A stretch of 64,000 nt of DNA, from contig JAJKFJ010020786.1 in assembly GCA_027382625.1 (NCBI GenBank), positions 124,001 to 188,000 of the forward strand. The letters run 5' to 3'. Shown in pieces: positions 11,319-22,542 of the stretch (position 1 is the stretch's first letter; the number at the start of each line of letters is the position of its first letter). The notes below the pieces were generated by a model. It worked only from the letters and a program-made list of their open reading frames with translations, was not told the DNA's origin and searched no databases. The translations under genes were made by a program, and so were the position numbers. This DNA comes from Tetmemena sp. SeJ-2015 (taxonomy: Eukaryota; Ciliophora; Spirotrichea; Sporadotrichida; Oxytrichidae).

Positions 11319-11849
11319 ATGGGAGGTCACGACAACCACGGACATCACGATCATACTAACGCTCACGCCATTCCTGAGCCTGATTCTCAGATGCCCCACA
11401 AGGTCAGAGAGATTGAACTCATCAAGCACTACCCCAACTCTCTATTTCCATTTTAACTTGTTCCATGTGTCTCCTTTCGATCTTGGAAAGGTCTACGAAA
11501 TTTTGGGCGGCCACAAATATCTCGCTTACGAAGGCCTCGGTGCTGCCTTCGGCTACTGGTACTTCTCAGCTAAGAACAGACACACCCCTGCCACCTTCTA
11601 CACCTACATCTTCCTCTTGACCTCAAGAGTCGTTCTGGGTGCTAGCGTTGGAGGCTTTGTTGGATACTTGAGATTCGGAGACAGACAAAGACTCAACAAC
11701 GCATATGTTGCCGAAAGACTTAGAAGAAGATACCCCGACTGCATGTCTCTTAAGGTCACTGATCTTTATAATGCATTTCAAGATATATAGCTAATCTGTA
11801 CAGATACAAGAATGTTAAGGCCAGCCAGGAGTACTACAGATGGACATGA
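11319..11849 (+). CDS. Small conserved protein, His-rich N-terminus, one hydrophobic segment (function unknown)
   Basis: ATG 11319 and TGA 11847-11849 give about 155 residues after removing two IESs. The N-terminus is His-rich (MGGHDNHGHHDHTNAHA). The core reads 'EILGGHKYLAYEGLGAAFGY', then a hydrophobic stretch 'FYTYIFLLTSRVVLGASVGG', then a basic segment 'NNAYVAERLRRRYPDCMS' and the end 'VKASQEYYRWT'. Codon use is richer in C at third positions than in neighbouring genes, suggesting high expression. The size, single membrane-type helix and basic tail resemble accessory subunits of mitochondrial respiratory complexes, but no family was recognised; that is inference. Confidence 0.72.
11439..11469. 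other. IES, pointer TCTC (31 bp)
   Basis: TCTC at 11439-11442 and 11470-11473. Excision joins 'IELIKHYPNS' to 'PFDLGKVYEILGG' and corrects the frame. Confidence 0.85.
11762..11793. other. IES, pointer ATCT (32 bp)
   Basis: ATCT at 11762-11765 and 11794-11797. Excision joins 'MSLKVTDL' to 'YRYKNVKASQEYYRWT' and its TGA. Confidence 0.85.
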
Positions 11850-12435
11850 TCAAGCTACCTATCTTTAATTTTAGGTATGTTTCTAATTTGAAAATAGCTG
11901 AGTTTGGCTGTTAATGAGGGCTCTCATACGCAGACTGGCTTGAAAGTTACGCTTAAACCACACAATTAAGAGTTAACAAGACTTAGAGTCCTAGGATGTC
12001 TCAGCTCTCGCCTAACTGAGATTATCCTTAGACAAAGAGAATTGTCAGTGCTCTTTCTTATTCTTAACTTAAAGTTTCATGATATCTCGTTAGCCGTTTG
12101 TCCTTGATGCTTCTCTCTTTTTTATCTCCCAACTTTATGCTTTGACTATTTGAGTCAGTATACCAATATCACTGTTTCTTTCCTTTCAAATTGATTAGCC
12201 AGCCCTATTTTCCTATTTATTATAATTTCTAGCATTCCATTCAGATAACTCAAATCCAATTAATCAAACATAATACTCTACAAGATTTACTTACCTATTC
12301 AAATAATCACTCTTCCTTCTAATATCAGCTAGAAATATATCATTCTGAATATGTGATCGAAGAGCTGAATTAATTTATTTAATTTTAGAATTAAATTGCT
12401 CCAAGAAGAACAGGGTTTCAAACCTATAAAAGAAA
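11850..12435. other. Intergenic
   Basis: Between two + strand genes. Less A/T-biased than other gaps in its first 200 bases, but no domain, RNA gene or repeat was recognised on either strand. Confidence 0.45.
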
Positions 12436-14635
12436 ATGTCCATATCTCGCAAAGAGGCACTTGCCCAACTCAAAAATATGTTCCCTACTTACGATAAGTC
12501 CGCCCTCAGTACTCTACTAAGAGCTAACGGTAAGTTTATGAGATGATCATGAATCTGATTTCAATTAATCCTTCAAACCTTGAGTTTAAATAATTAAACT
12601 CTTCAAATTTGATCAGAGAAATTTGATCAAAGATTTCCTTCCTTTTATCTAACATCTTAATATAGATAATATGCTAAATCAGACGATCGAGTATATCATT
12701 TAACTCACAGAAGAAGAAGCAAAATAGCATCAAGCAAAGTAAGTATAAGCAATATATTTAGTGCTAAGATGTTTTATTCACCATACTTAAATGAGTATCT
12801 GACGTGTTCCTTTTAGGGAGGAATCAGGAGAAGATAGAGGAGCATTTGGTTAATCCACTGAATTCGGATCGTCAGCCTTTGGCGGAACTAATGAACGATC
12901 TGCCTTCGAAGAACTGGACAGCAATGAAGAGAGATCTGCTTTCGAAGACGAACCCGAATCATCATCTTAAATCACATTTTCATTGATGCTAATCTTCATA
13001 GTAGTAGAACTAGAATTAAGAGTAGTAGCTATCTTAGGAGGAGGAAGAAAAGCGAAGCAGGGAATTGATAGACTAGTTGCTTGCAATGGAAATGCAGTAG
13101 AGATATGATGAAAGAGAGCAACAGAAATTGCAGTAGATTGCGATTGAGAGAGATCTAGCAGCATAACAGAAGCAGCGTAATCCTGCTACCACAACACAAT
13201 AGCAGCAGAGATAGCAAAACTAAGTCCCTCAACAGCCAACGCAAAATTAGTAGAGATAGCAGTAGACTAGTTAGAGAGATATATAGGGTCATCAGTAAAT
13301 GCAAAATTAACGAGAGGAAGAAGCAGAGTATGGAGATGAATACTATTAAAAGAATTTTATTTAAAATTCTTTTTTGAGTTTATCATGCTATAAAATATTT
13401 ATTGGAGCCATTTTCTATGTTTAACTGTTATGCATATGAATATGTCCTCATTTTTAGGAAAATTACTTTATAAAGTTTTAATGACAAAATTACTTAAGTT
13501 TATAATGATCTTTATTAAAAATTATAAGATTTATTTATCTACAAAAGGTAAATATAGTAGATGGAATTTGTCACTTAAATACTGCAGTGATATAACTTTT
13601 ACTTTTAACAAAAGCCACAGCAATCTCTTATCTATTTCGTTTGTATAGTTTGAATAAAAATCTAAAGATATTATGACGAGGAAGACGATTCAGAAGCTTA
13701 AAATTCTACAGCTTAATCTTAAGCATAGTAGCAACAAAGAATGATGAGACAGTAGCAGGAGCAAGAGTTGCTTTGGAAGTAAGCTTAGCAGCAAAAATAA
13801 GCTTCACAAAGTAAAGCACAATCTCGTCCATAGACTTCTACAAGCCAAAACTAGTAAACTCATCCCTAAATAATAACAGCAACAACAACAATAGCCAACT
13901 GTTATCTCCCAAAAATAGTAAAAGGAGCAGAGTTAAAAGCCAAAAGCTTCTGATTCTAAAAGTGGGACGAATAAGATAGCAGGCTTTTTCAAGGGCGCTT
14001 TCTAAGAAATCAAAGAAGCCTTCACTATTGATAATAAGAAGCAATCATCTTCCTTGCAAGTAGAAGAAAGCAAAAGTACCAATAATGGACATAGAAACTC
14101 AGTCAAAGAGTCATAAGCTTAAGCATAAAATGGACATTAGGAAGAACCGAAATTAAATAATGGTGTAACTCCAGCTAAAAAACTATCTTAAGAGGCAGCT
14201 ATTCTTAACGAATATGTGAAGATATAATAGAATCAGAGATAGAATCAGCTTAGTTATTTAACTAGTTATTTATAGCTGGGTGGATTAAACAGCCCAAAGC
14301 GTCATCCAAAGTCTTCCTAGGATTAAAGGGCAGTTAATTAAGATGGGCAAGAGTATGAAGTGATCGAGGAAATAGTTTTCAAGCATCCTAATTATAGTAA
14401 CCCACTTGCAATGATAGAGTGCTAAATGAAAATTCAGAACAGAGGCTCAAGTTAGAATAGTAATAACCTGTCAAACAAATCCAGTTAACACTCTAGTAAC
14501 AATAGATCTTCCTAAAATGGATTTAACTAGCAGCAGTAAAGATAAATGCAGAGCAACAGTCTGATGCAGGAAGAGGAGGACGCTGATTTTGGCATCCCTG
14601 AACTTGACTACTTTAGGAAAAATGGCTATGCTTGA
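12436..14635 (+). CDS. CUE-domain protein with long Gln-rich C-terminus
   Basis: ATG 12436 opens 'ALAQLKNMFPTYDKSALSTL' followed by 'LRANGNDMLNQTIEYIIQ'. This is a CUE fold with its signature MFP motif and the C-terminal helix expected to contact ubiquitin. The rest is low complexity: an acidic Ser/Phe-rich linker ('GAFGQSTEFGSSAFGG'), a coiled Gln/Arg/Glu stretch, mixed CAA/CAG/TAA/TAG poly-Gln, and an ordered-looking tail 'YEVIEEIVFKHPNYSNPLAM' and 'DADFGIPELDYFRKNGYA' ending at TGA 14633-14635. Two introns lie within or just after the CUE domain, and two IESs follow. An unexplained one-base shift near 13865 (end of 'NQQTHP', start of the poly-Gln) may be an unresolved small IES or a homopolymer sequencing error. 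CUE proteins act in ubiquitin recognition and trafficking; the partner is unknown. Confidence 0.8.
12530..12665 (+). other. Spliceosomal intron (136 nt)
   Basis: GTAAGTTTATG..TTAATATAG. Splicing reads 'LLRANG' as AAC G/AT AAT, giving 'RANDNMLNQTIEYIIQ' in the CUE domain. It is long for this window and could itself contain an IES. Confidence 0.75.
12739..12816 (+). other. Spliceosomal intron (78 nt)
   Basis: GTAAGTATAAG..CCTTTTAG. Splicing joins 'EEEAKQHQAK' to 'EESGEDRGAFGQST'. Confidence 0.75.
12964..12991. other. IES, pointer ATCTT (28 bp)
   Basis: ATCTT at 12964-12968 and 12992-12996. Excision joins 'EDEPESSS' to 'SQQQNQNQEQQLSQEEEE' in frame. Confidence 0.8.
13344..13668. other. Long IES, pointer TATTA (325 bp)
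   Basis: TATTA at 13344-13348 and 13669-13673 flanks 320 bp of A/T-rich DNA. Excision joins 'EEEAEYGDEY' to 'YYDEEDDSEAQNSTAQSQ' in frame. A 72-codon open frame inside has no coding character. Confidence 0.85.
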
Positions 14636-15075
14636 AAAAGCAGTTAAAAAATCTGATAATAATCCTTATTAGAGACCAAGTTTAGCATTATATTTTTGTA
14701 TCATTCATAAATTATTCCAAAGCAAATTCATTAGAATTCGAAATTGCTGTTGAGGGAATAAGATAGAATAGTATTAACACCATTTAGTGAATGAGGCAGA
14801 TAATTGTATACTCATTTATTTTAAGTGATAAAATCGTTTGGTTAGTTTAGATGATTTAATATTGTAAATATAAATGAGCAATTAGAATTGAAGTGAAGAA
14901 TAAATAACTTAAAAATTTGAGGAAGAAAATAATTTCCTATATATTTATTACCGTTAAAGATAAATAAAACAAAGTATTACTCTGTAATAAAAAAGATTTC
15001 ACTTTTTCTTTTTTAAAGTTTAATTTTTGTTTGTTTGAGAATATTTGATAAATTTTAATTTGAATTGTGCTGAAA
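14636..15075. other. Intergenic, AT-rich
   Basis: Between the CUE gene stop and the TTLL start. A/T-rich, no coding signal, RNA gene or repeat seen. Confidence 0.5.
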
Positions 15076-18000
15076 ATGCAAGCTTTGAGTGTGCCACAAC
15101 TCTAACAGCCTTTGGGATCTGGCCTTAATTAACTAGATCAACATTCCTCAACTTATTATGGATAAAATTGAATTATTAATCATCGTTAAGCTAAATTTAA
15201 TCTCAAAGGTAAGACGAGAAAAAAGTCTTTTATTTAAAAATAAAAGGTTAATGTAACTTAATTCAAAGAATTAGGCCTTTTAGTGGAAATAAAAGAATTA
15301 TTAATTTATATGTGCCAGAGATTCGCTGGAAAATAAGTCTTAAAATTATGTTAAAATTTAATTATCAATATCAATGAGTTATATCCCATTTTCATGAAGA
15401 ATTCGCTTATCTCATGATGAGTAGTGAAGGTTATTATATAACAAAGAGCTTCAATAAAAAATTAGAAAGCAAGGTATTGAATTCCTAGTATGTGGTCTTG
15501 GATACATTACTTGTGCAAAGAAAGTGATGCATTTTATAAATTATATGAAAGGTAGGTAATGCTAAATATGCAGCATCTTACTTAGACAGCAGTCTATTCC
15601 TTGATATGTTTTTTATAAAAGATTTAGTTATTAAATATTACTAATATGAATAGCAACCGCTAGCTAATTATCAAGCTAGGAAATCTCATTATCACAATCA
15701 CCTGAATGATTAAGATGAGGTGTAACATTAAAATCAAGATTAAAGCTATGAGGATGAACATGCCGCAGGGGAAGAGAGCGAAAGTCATCAATGGACATAA
15801 AATAACAGAGCAAGTGAGAGATATTAATATGCCAGAGAATAAATTAACTCTGAAGAAAATGAGATAGATCATTATCAAGGTGCTAACTAAGCTGATTATG
15901 TAAATAATGAATAAGCGCGAGTCAATAAAGACTAGGAAGTTTATGATTTCAAGAATATAAGTTTTTAAAATAAATGATCGTTAAACTTTAGGAGAGCCTA
16001 TTAACAAAGGAGAGTAAAGAGTGTCTAACGGATATGCTCAGGGTGACTTTAAAAATTTCTATGATAGCAATAGCTACAATCCTAGCAATACCGAGTTGAC
16101 TCACTCACCTAATTTCAATAATCAGTTTTAGAGCGAGAGAGAAGGAGAGAATGGTTTTGATAATGGAGAAATTCATATTAAAATAATTAAGGCTCAGAAA
16201 ATTTCAATGTTTACGCTCAAGATGGATAAAGAATAGCTAGAAAAGATTCAATTGGAAGAGAAAGTGACCAAATTTAAGAAAACAAGCTCCAAAATAGATC
16301 CAAAAACCTTCACAGTACGAGTACTTAAGTTAAAATTTATATATTATTGAGTAGAGTGAACCAGTAAAAATCAAACTTAGGTTTAAGAAAAACCTGAGGA
16401 GAAGCAGTCTAGTTCTATCAATAATAATGCAAAGGAAGATTTGGATTTTTTGAAGAAGCCCTTTAATTAACTAAATCCATTAGAAAAGTTGAAATACTCC
16501 CAATACGTTTTCAAATAAAACTGGAGAGGCATATTGACTGATTCCACTGGACGCCCTGGAACTTCAACCCTTTGCAATAAGAAACGACATTTTGTCGAGC
16601 CTTCTCAACTTTTAGAAGAAGATAAGAGATAAGCTATTCTCCATAGAATAGTAGAAATCTTAGCCAAAGTTGAATAAGATATTCCAGTTTGTCAATAGAT
16701 GCAAAATTAAATGGCTGGGGACTTGAGACAAAATAAGAGCGCCTACAACTTTTACCAAAATAAGAAGCAACAACAGATAAACTAATATGTTGCCGATCAG
16801 CAGGATATATCAAGATATTTAGATGAATAACAGCCATATATTAATCTCAAAAATTTCAAGACAATAAAGATGCACCAACTTTTAAATGATTTGCCACCTA
16901 CTTAGACTTTTGGAGGCAGGATGACATCTACAAACTTGGATAATTCTGAGCTTCTCTATAAAATACTAAGAGGAGATACCAAACTTGTAAGATCCATGCT
17001 TGAAGCTAATGGGATGTCCTACACAGAAAGCCATGAATGGAATATACTATGGTCAAGTTCATCTTGCAATAAATAAATTCACTCAGTATATGCTCGTAAA
17101 TCATAGTGCAAGGGTTATTTATACGAAGGAATGAATGAGTATTAGAGAATAAATCACTTTCCTTCGAGTTATGAAGTCACAAGAAAAGATAGACTATGCT
17201 ACAATATGGTAAAAATGTAAGAGAAATTTGGACGACAAAACTATGACATTCATAAATATCTTTAAGCTATTGTAAATCATAATGAGAATTTGAATTGTAC
17301 CAGATACTTATATCCTACCAAATGAGTACAAAGAATTTGTACAGCATTTCAATATGCTTGCTTAAAAAAAGCCAAAGAAGAATATTTGGATAGTCAAGCC
17401 AGCTAATTTGAGCAGAGGAAGAGGCATTCACTTGATAGACAGTCTTAATGATTATAAAATGAATAATAGCCCTTATTTTAAGATGTGGTAGTTGATGACA
17501 CATCTGTGATTTCTAGGTATCTCACAAACCCTTTATTGATAAATGGCCACAAGTTTGATTTGCGTATCTATGTGCTAGTTACTTCTTATGATCCCTTGAG
17601 GGTGTACGTTTTCAAAGAAGGACTTGCTAGGTTTGCATCTGAAACCTACTCCTCAAAGATGGATAAGGATAATAAATTTGCTCACTTGACTAACTACTCA
17701 ATCAACAAAAAGAACGATAACTTTGTCTACAATTAAAATCACGAGCAAGATGATGTCGGCTTCAAGTGGTCACTTTCCGCATTTTGTTCTCATCTAGAGC
17801 AAGTTGGTATTGACATGAATCTCATGTGGTCCAGGATATATGACCTAATCATAAAAGCCATTCTCAGTGGAGAGAACTATGTCAATGCAGGCATGAAGAA
17901 ATACAATTTGCACAGATCTAACTGCTTCGAAGTGTTTTTGGATACGATGTGATTCTTGACTTCAGAACTTAAACCTTGGCTCTTGGAAGTTATAGTTAGC

Positions 18001-21000
18001 TTAATCATTTTATATAAGTAAGAATCGATCTATTAATTTTCAATAACTTATCTCCTTCTCTTGCTTGCGAATCACCCTTAGATTTAACCATAAAATCTAC
18101 TCTGCTTGCAGATACATTCAATATGATTGCAATCAAAAAGTATGACAGAAGAAAGGAATCTTTAAGCAAAATGAAGCACAAATCAAGTATTTTCAATATA
18201 TAGAAAATTTTAAGTGTGACTGCTGCAAAGACAACGGCTAGCTCTAACGCTGCTCTTTTAGCTGCCCAGTAATCCCAGAATGACATCTTTTATCCCGCAT
18301 AGACTCACTTTGTTACCCCTTAGGTTACTTAGCTGATAGAGAGATTTGTAGAAGAAGAGGCTATGCTCAATAAATTAGGAGGAGGGGAAGAGTTACTCAA
18401 CTAGGTTTGTCTTTTGAAAAACAGAGATATCGTTCTTGAGACTCTATCAGAATACCAAAGAAAAGGAAACTTCGTCAGGATATTCCCTTCAAGGCATTCA
18501 AACATTACAAAATGTCAATATTTATTAGCTAACTTAACATGTATGATTAATACTTCCAAGGACCCCGTCCTTTGAACAAACTGATACACAAGGTACTGTT
18601 TTCAGATAGACTTCTCAAATATCAAGGATACTCTCTCTCCAAATTAAAATAGCATCTCCAAAGCAGAATCATATCCAAGACATACCCAAAATGTATGCTT
18701 AAAATTAAAGACATTGATCTTGTATCTCAATCATCATCTACGAGTACAAATGCCACTGGAAAGAACATAAGCAAACAGCAGCAATAAGATTAGAGTAATT
18801 CTCGTAAGGCAGTCTTTACTACTTATAAAAGTCAAAACCAAGTGCTCACAAATTCAAATGCATAAAACTATCTCAAAGAGAGCTATAGCTCAAACACCAA
18901 TAGTGCTACTCCCAGAAGCTAAGCTAATCGTCTGAGATCACAGACGAATTAAGTCCTTGCAAGCACATATTCCACAACAGAAAGACATCAAACGAAAATT
19001 CCACTATTATAAATGGAGTAGGTAGCACTACTTCAAGTTAAATACAGCAAGTGAAAATTAATAGCCTGTTAAGCATCTGTCAACAACTACATGACTTAGA
19101 GTATGAACGCTACCTTGAGATAAAGCAAATAAGAGGACTAATCAAAAATTAAGACTTAACCAACTAATCTAAATGGTGCAACTATTAGAGCTTCAAAGTC
19201 TCCCACCAGTAATAAATCGCAGAGCAGATAAAACACAATCACTCAATCTTAGTAATAACTCCAGACAAATTAGAGTAGGTCAAAAAAGGTTTTTTCTCCT
19301 GATAGTTCTATTTAATCTTAGCGACAAGCACCTCAGACTTATTACCCCTCTAATTAGAATCAGCAGTAGTCTTTCTCGAAATCTTCTAATTACACCAAGG
19401 TTTAGTTATCCTCCTCTACCTCACAGCAGGTGGTAATCCACCTTCACGCTCATAACAGAAAAGCTAGCAATCTACTCCTTTGAAGCAAAAGGAAACTAAT
19501 GGACAAATATCGATGAATTAGAGCACTACTTGAATTAATTGTAATCTTAGAAGTCACTTTCTTAAGTGAGCTAGAGTACAAATGGGATGAAACCAAAATA
19601 GGAATAAGAGAGTCAGGAAAAAATCATTATTACTGGAGACGATATATTGATAGTAACTCAATTTCATCTTTTCATTATAAGATTAACTTTTATTTTTGAT
19701 AGAATACGTCTAGCGCATAGTCTATGTTTTGAGGAATAGAGGTTAGGATGAATAGGTCTTTCAAGATCAACAAGCTTAGATTGACATAATCCAAGATGCA
19801 ATTTTAAGATTTGCCACTCATCAAGTATGGCATGTTAAAGAGCAGTTTGAACAGTAGCCTGAGAATCCACTCTGGATGTATTCTTATGATCCTTCACTTA
19901 ACTTAATTGAATGAAAACTTTACTTTAAGGATAGATGGAGGTGAGAATGAATGAATGCTAGATCGAAGAAGACGTCTCATAAAGTACATGCTCAAGAAAG
20001 ACGGCAAAATTCCTCAGAACGCACAATCAAATTCACCAGAGTTTGAAGCATTCTACTCAGAAATAATCGATAAAAAGAATTCAGTAGTTTAAATAGAGTA
20101 ATTGAAAAAATTTAAAACTTTAAACTTAAGTTCAGAGATTCTCATCTCATTAACTCGAAGATCTTCTCAAGACCTCAACTAAAAATGTTGCTTAAGAAGT
20201 GGTGAGCTGTATGATCCCAATTTAAGAGGGAATGAAAGGACTTCTCCTAGAGCTTGAGAAAATGTCCTCTAATTGAAAAGAGAGGAAGGACTTAATTAAG
20301 TAAGCTAAACCAAATTTTGAAAATGAGTTTTTTAAATTACTCTTATTCAATTTAGATTGTCCAAAGAGTAAAGTGAAAACCAAAATCATGCAGTAGATGG
20401 AAACAGTTAATAAGCAAGAAAAAACATTTCAAATACTGTACTATCATCCTAGAACGGAATCCAGACTTCTTCTCTTTAAAATAGATCCTAAGCCTATAGA
20501 GCGGTGAGTCCTAACAGAGCGCAAGCTGTTTCTAAATTATCAGGAAACAGTCATTTGCTGAAGAGAGCCTAATCAAGACAAAACGATCGGTATGTCGGAG
20601 GTTATTAGGTGGATAGGTGATACAAGTAATCTCTCAACTTTGAGATCTCCTTTAAATTAAACTTCACTTAACAAAGCCTATCGTATACAAAATTAAGCAC
20701 TTATATCAACAACATTTGTATAATTTCTTGTCAATAAGTTTTCTCCTTAGTTTAAACATATTTCTTTTAGAGAGAGGCAAAAATGCTGATAACTCTTAGA
20801 ACATGATTTTATCTCAGTCGCAGACTATCAACACAAGCACAGCATCTGGTTTCAATAACGCCCCTAAGTCTGCCAAGAACGGAACCTATGTATTTTTATC
20901 TTTGTTGATGTAGGCCAGCATGCGTTTAATGAAAATGGGATTCAAAAATAACAGTAAAGCTCTGCCGCATTTACCAAAGCATACTAGCAATAGCAATAGA

Positions 21001-21093
21001 ATTACACCCCCTTTAACTAAGGTCTCATTAGCAGAGATAAACTTTATAATTAAATTATGCAAGTTATAATAAATTGCTATTAAAGATTTATGA
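15076..21093 (+). CDS. Tubulin-tyrosine-ligase-like enzyme (TTLL family, probable polyglutamylase)
   Basis: TTLL enzymes ligate amino acids, usually Glu, to tubulin side chains or ends using ATP. Start ATG 15076 (MQALSVPQLQQPLGSGLN). After a disordered N-terminus the catalytic domain spans about 16.9-18.1 kb: 'MLEANGMSYTESHEWNILWS', 'INHFPSSYEVTRKDRLCYNM', 'LPNEYKEFVQHF', the ATP-grasp Lys in 'NIWIVKPANLSRGRGIHLI', 'VISRYLTNPLLINGHKFDLR', 'FAHLTNYSINKK' and the metal-binding end 'LKPWLLEVNLSPSLACESP'. A long Ser/Gln-rich tail follows to TGA 21091-21093, assigned with low precision; the tail could contain a second gene. IESs interrupt it throughout. Near 17938-17975 single-base shifts inside conserved sequence (a T run in '..CFEVFGYDVILDSELKPW') look more like sequencing indels than IESs. 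Confidence 0.82.
17450..17481. other. IES, pointer GAT (32 bp)
   Basis: GAT at 17450-17452 and 17482-17484. Excision joins 'RGRGIHLIDSLND' to 'VVVDDTSVISRYLTNPLL', restoring the conserved TTLL core. Confidence 0.78.
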
Positions 21094-21318
21094 GCAGTGG
21101 CACGATTCAAAGAAATAAATATATCAAGTGAAAATGAAGCACCGATGTTATTTAAAGCTGTCTAAATTATCTTGTGAAGTAAATAAGCAATTCTTATCAA
21201 TTACCATAAATTTATCTTGAAAACACTATCTGCAAAGAATGAAAATTATTTTAGATATATTCTGCTTATAAGGGTAACAAATACATATTTGCAATACACG
21301 ATTAACTCTCTTTCTTTC

Positions 21319-22258
21319 TCAGTTGTAAATGTTGTGGCTTCTGTTATTTACTTCCTTTAATACCTCCTTGAATCCTGGAGCTCTGTGGATCTCACCCATC
21401 TTTAAGGATAGGTAATTTTTAAAAATACAATCTTAACATGAGTGATGCCTAGCACTTGCTCTACTATTGGAGAGAAAGCTTAGAGTGTCTCACTTGTAAC
21501 ATAGTGACTATCCACGACTGCCACAAAGTGCGCTGCTGGAAGACCGTTGATCTCAGCATGGATCAAAACTATTAAAAAATAAGAAAACTCCAGCTGTAAG
21601 GCCCCCAATCAAATTTAAAACTCCTGCTGGCTGAATTTTGCTAGTGAAAGCAGACAGCACTGGATCACTTGCAGTATGCGAACTGCGGTAGTATTTCAAA
21701 GGATAGGTATCTCCAAGATTAGTTAGGTATCCTGTGTCTGTGGTAGAGTACTAAGTCTTATTTAAATATTAATCTGGAAAATAAGCTTCAAGAAATTGAG
21801 ATCTTGTAAATAGTGTCAAGGAGAACGATGCGATCTAATTTAGAGCCAGAGGCTTGAACTTAACCAAAAACTTTTTCAATGATTTAGCTCACAAACAGAG
21901 ATTTCAGCCCTTCTTCAGGGAGAAGAACTACTATGTTTCCCTCACTGCCTGCGCCTGCATAGTGCAAAATCTTAAGCACATCAGTGTCCTTTTCCTTGTA
22001 GTGAGCCTCTACTTTACCGATATCTTTCAATTTGTCCCCTCCTACTTATCCTTCTCCAAGAATAATGCGAATGAGGGCTTGGCCATTGCCATGAGAAGGG
22101 ACAAGTAAAGTTTAGATGTGTGCGGGGAGAGGAGATGAAAGTGTAAGCTTGAGTTCGAATTGCTCTTTCTTCTCTTCTTGAGCGTCCCTCTCATCTTCAG
22201 AGTCTACAAGATCTTCGTCATTGATAATCTCGTTCATTTGTTGGTCTAGAGTTTCCAT
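21319..22258 (-). CDS. PSMG1: Proteasome assembly chaperone 1 (PSMG1/PAC1-like)
   Basis: PAC1 pairs with PAC2 to guide alpha-ring assembly of the 20S proteasome. ATG 22258 (METLDQQMNEIINDEDLVDS), TGA 21321-21319. The order of conserved segments fits PAC1: 'HYAGAGSEGNIVVLLPEEG', 'SGSKLDRIVLLDTIYK', 'TNLGDTYPLKYYRSSH', 'NLIGGLTAGVLIHAEINGLP', 'VDSHYVTSETLQAFSPIVEQ', and a C-terminus 'FKEVLKEVNNRSHNIYN', comparable to the PAC1 C-terminal proteasome-docking tail. Two IESs are removed to obtain this. A further 1-nt shift at about 21803 ('DTIYK' to 'SQFLEAYFPDQY') is unexplained. The family assignment is by pattern and not by a search. Confidence 0.68.
21398..21429. other. IES, pointer ATCTT (32 bp)
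   Basis: ATCTT at 21398-21402 and 21430-21434 (+ strand). Excision joins 'EQVLGITHVK' to 'MGEIHRAPGFKEVLK'. Confidence 0.82.
21565..21583. other. IES, pointer AAAAC (19 bp)
   Basis: AAAAC at 21565-21569 and 21584-21588 (+ strand; GTTTT in gene sense). Excision gives 'GGLTAGVLIHAEINGLPAA' in frame. Confidence 0.82.
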
Positions 22259-22542
22259 TTTACTTTTGCTTTATATTTTTGGTTGAAGATGGCTCTGCGG
22301 AAGTTTCAAACTCAAATTTAAAACCTATATAAAAAAATGATTGTAAGTTTTCCTTAAAGTTTTATCTATAAGTTCTAATTTATAATTAGTTTTCTTATAA
22401 AATTTTGGTTAAGAGTGACTTAAGAATAAATTGCCTATGATTTTTATAAAATTAGCGTATTTATTGTCATTGATGAGATTGCTTTAGATAGGTTGAAGAG
22501 TGAATTACAAGAATTTTGATCTATTTATATCAATCAAATAAC

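Noticed and set aside
13430..13648. 72-codon open frame as a small gene
   Set aside because: It lies entirely inside the 325-bp TATTA-flanked IES of the CUE gene and is A/T-rich without coding character.
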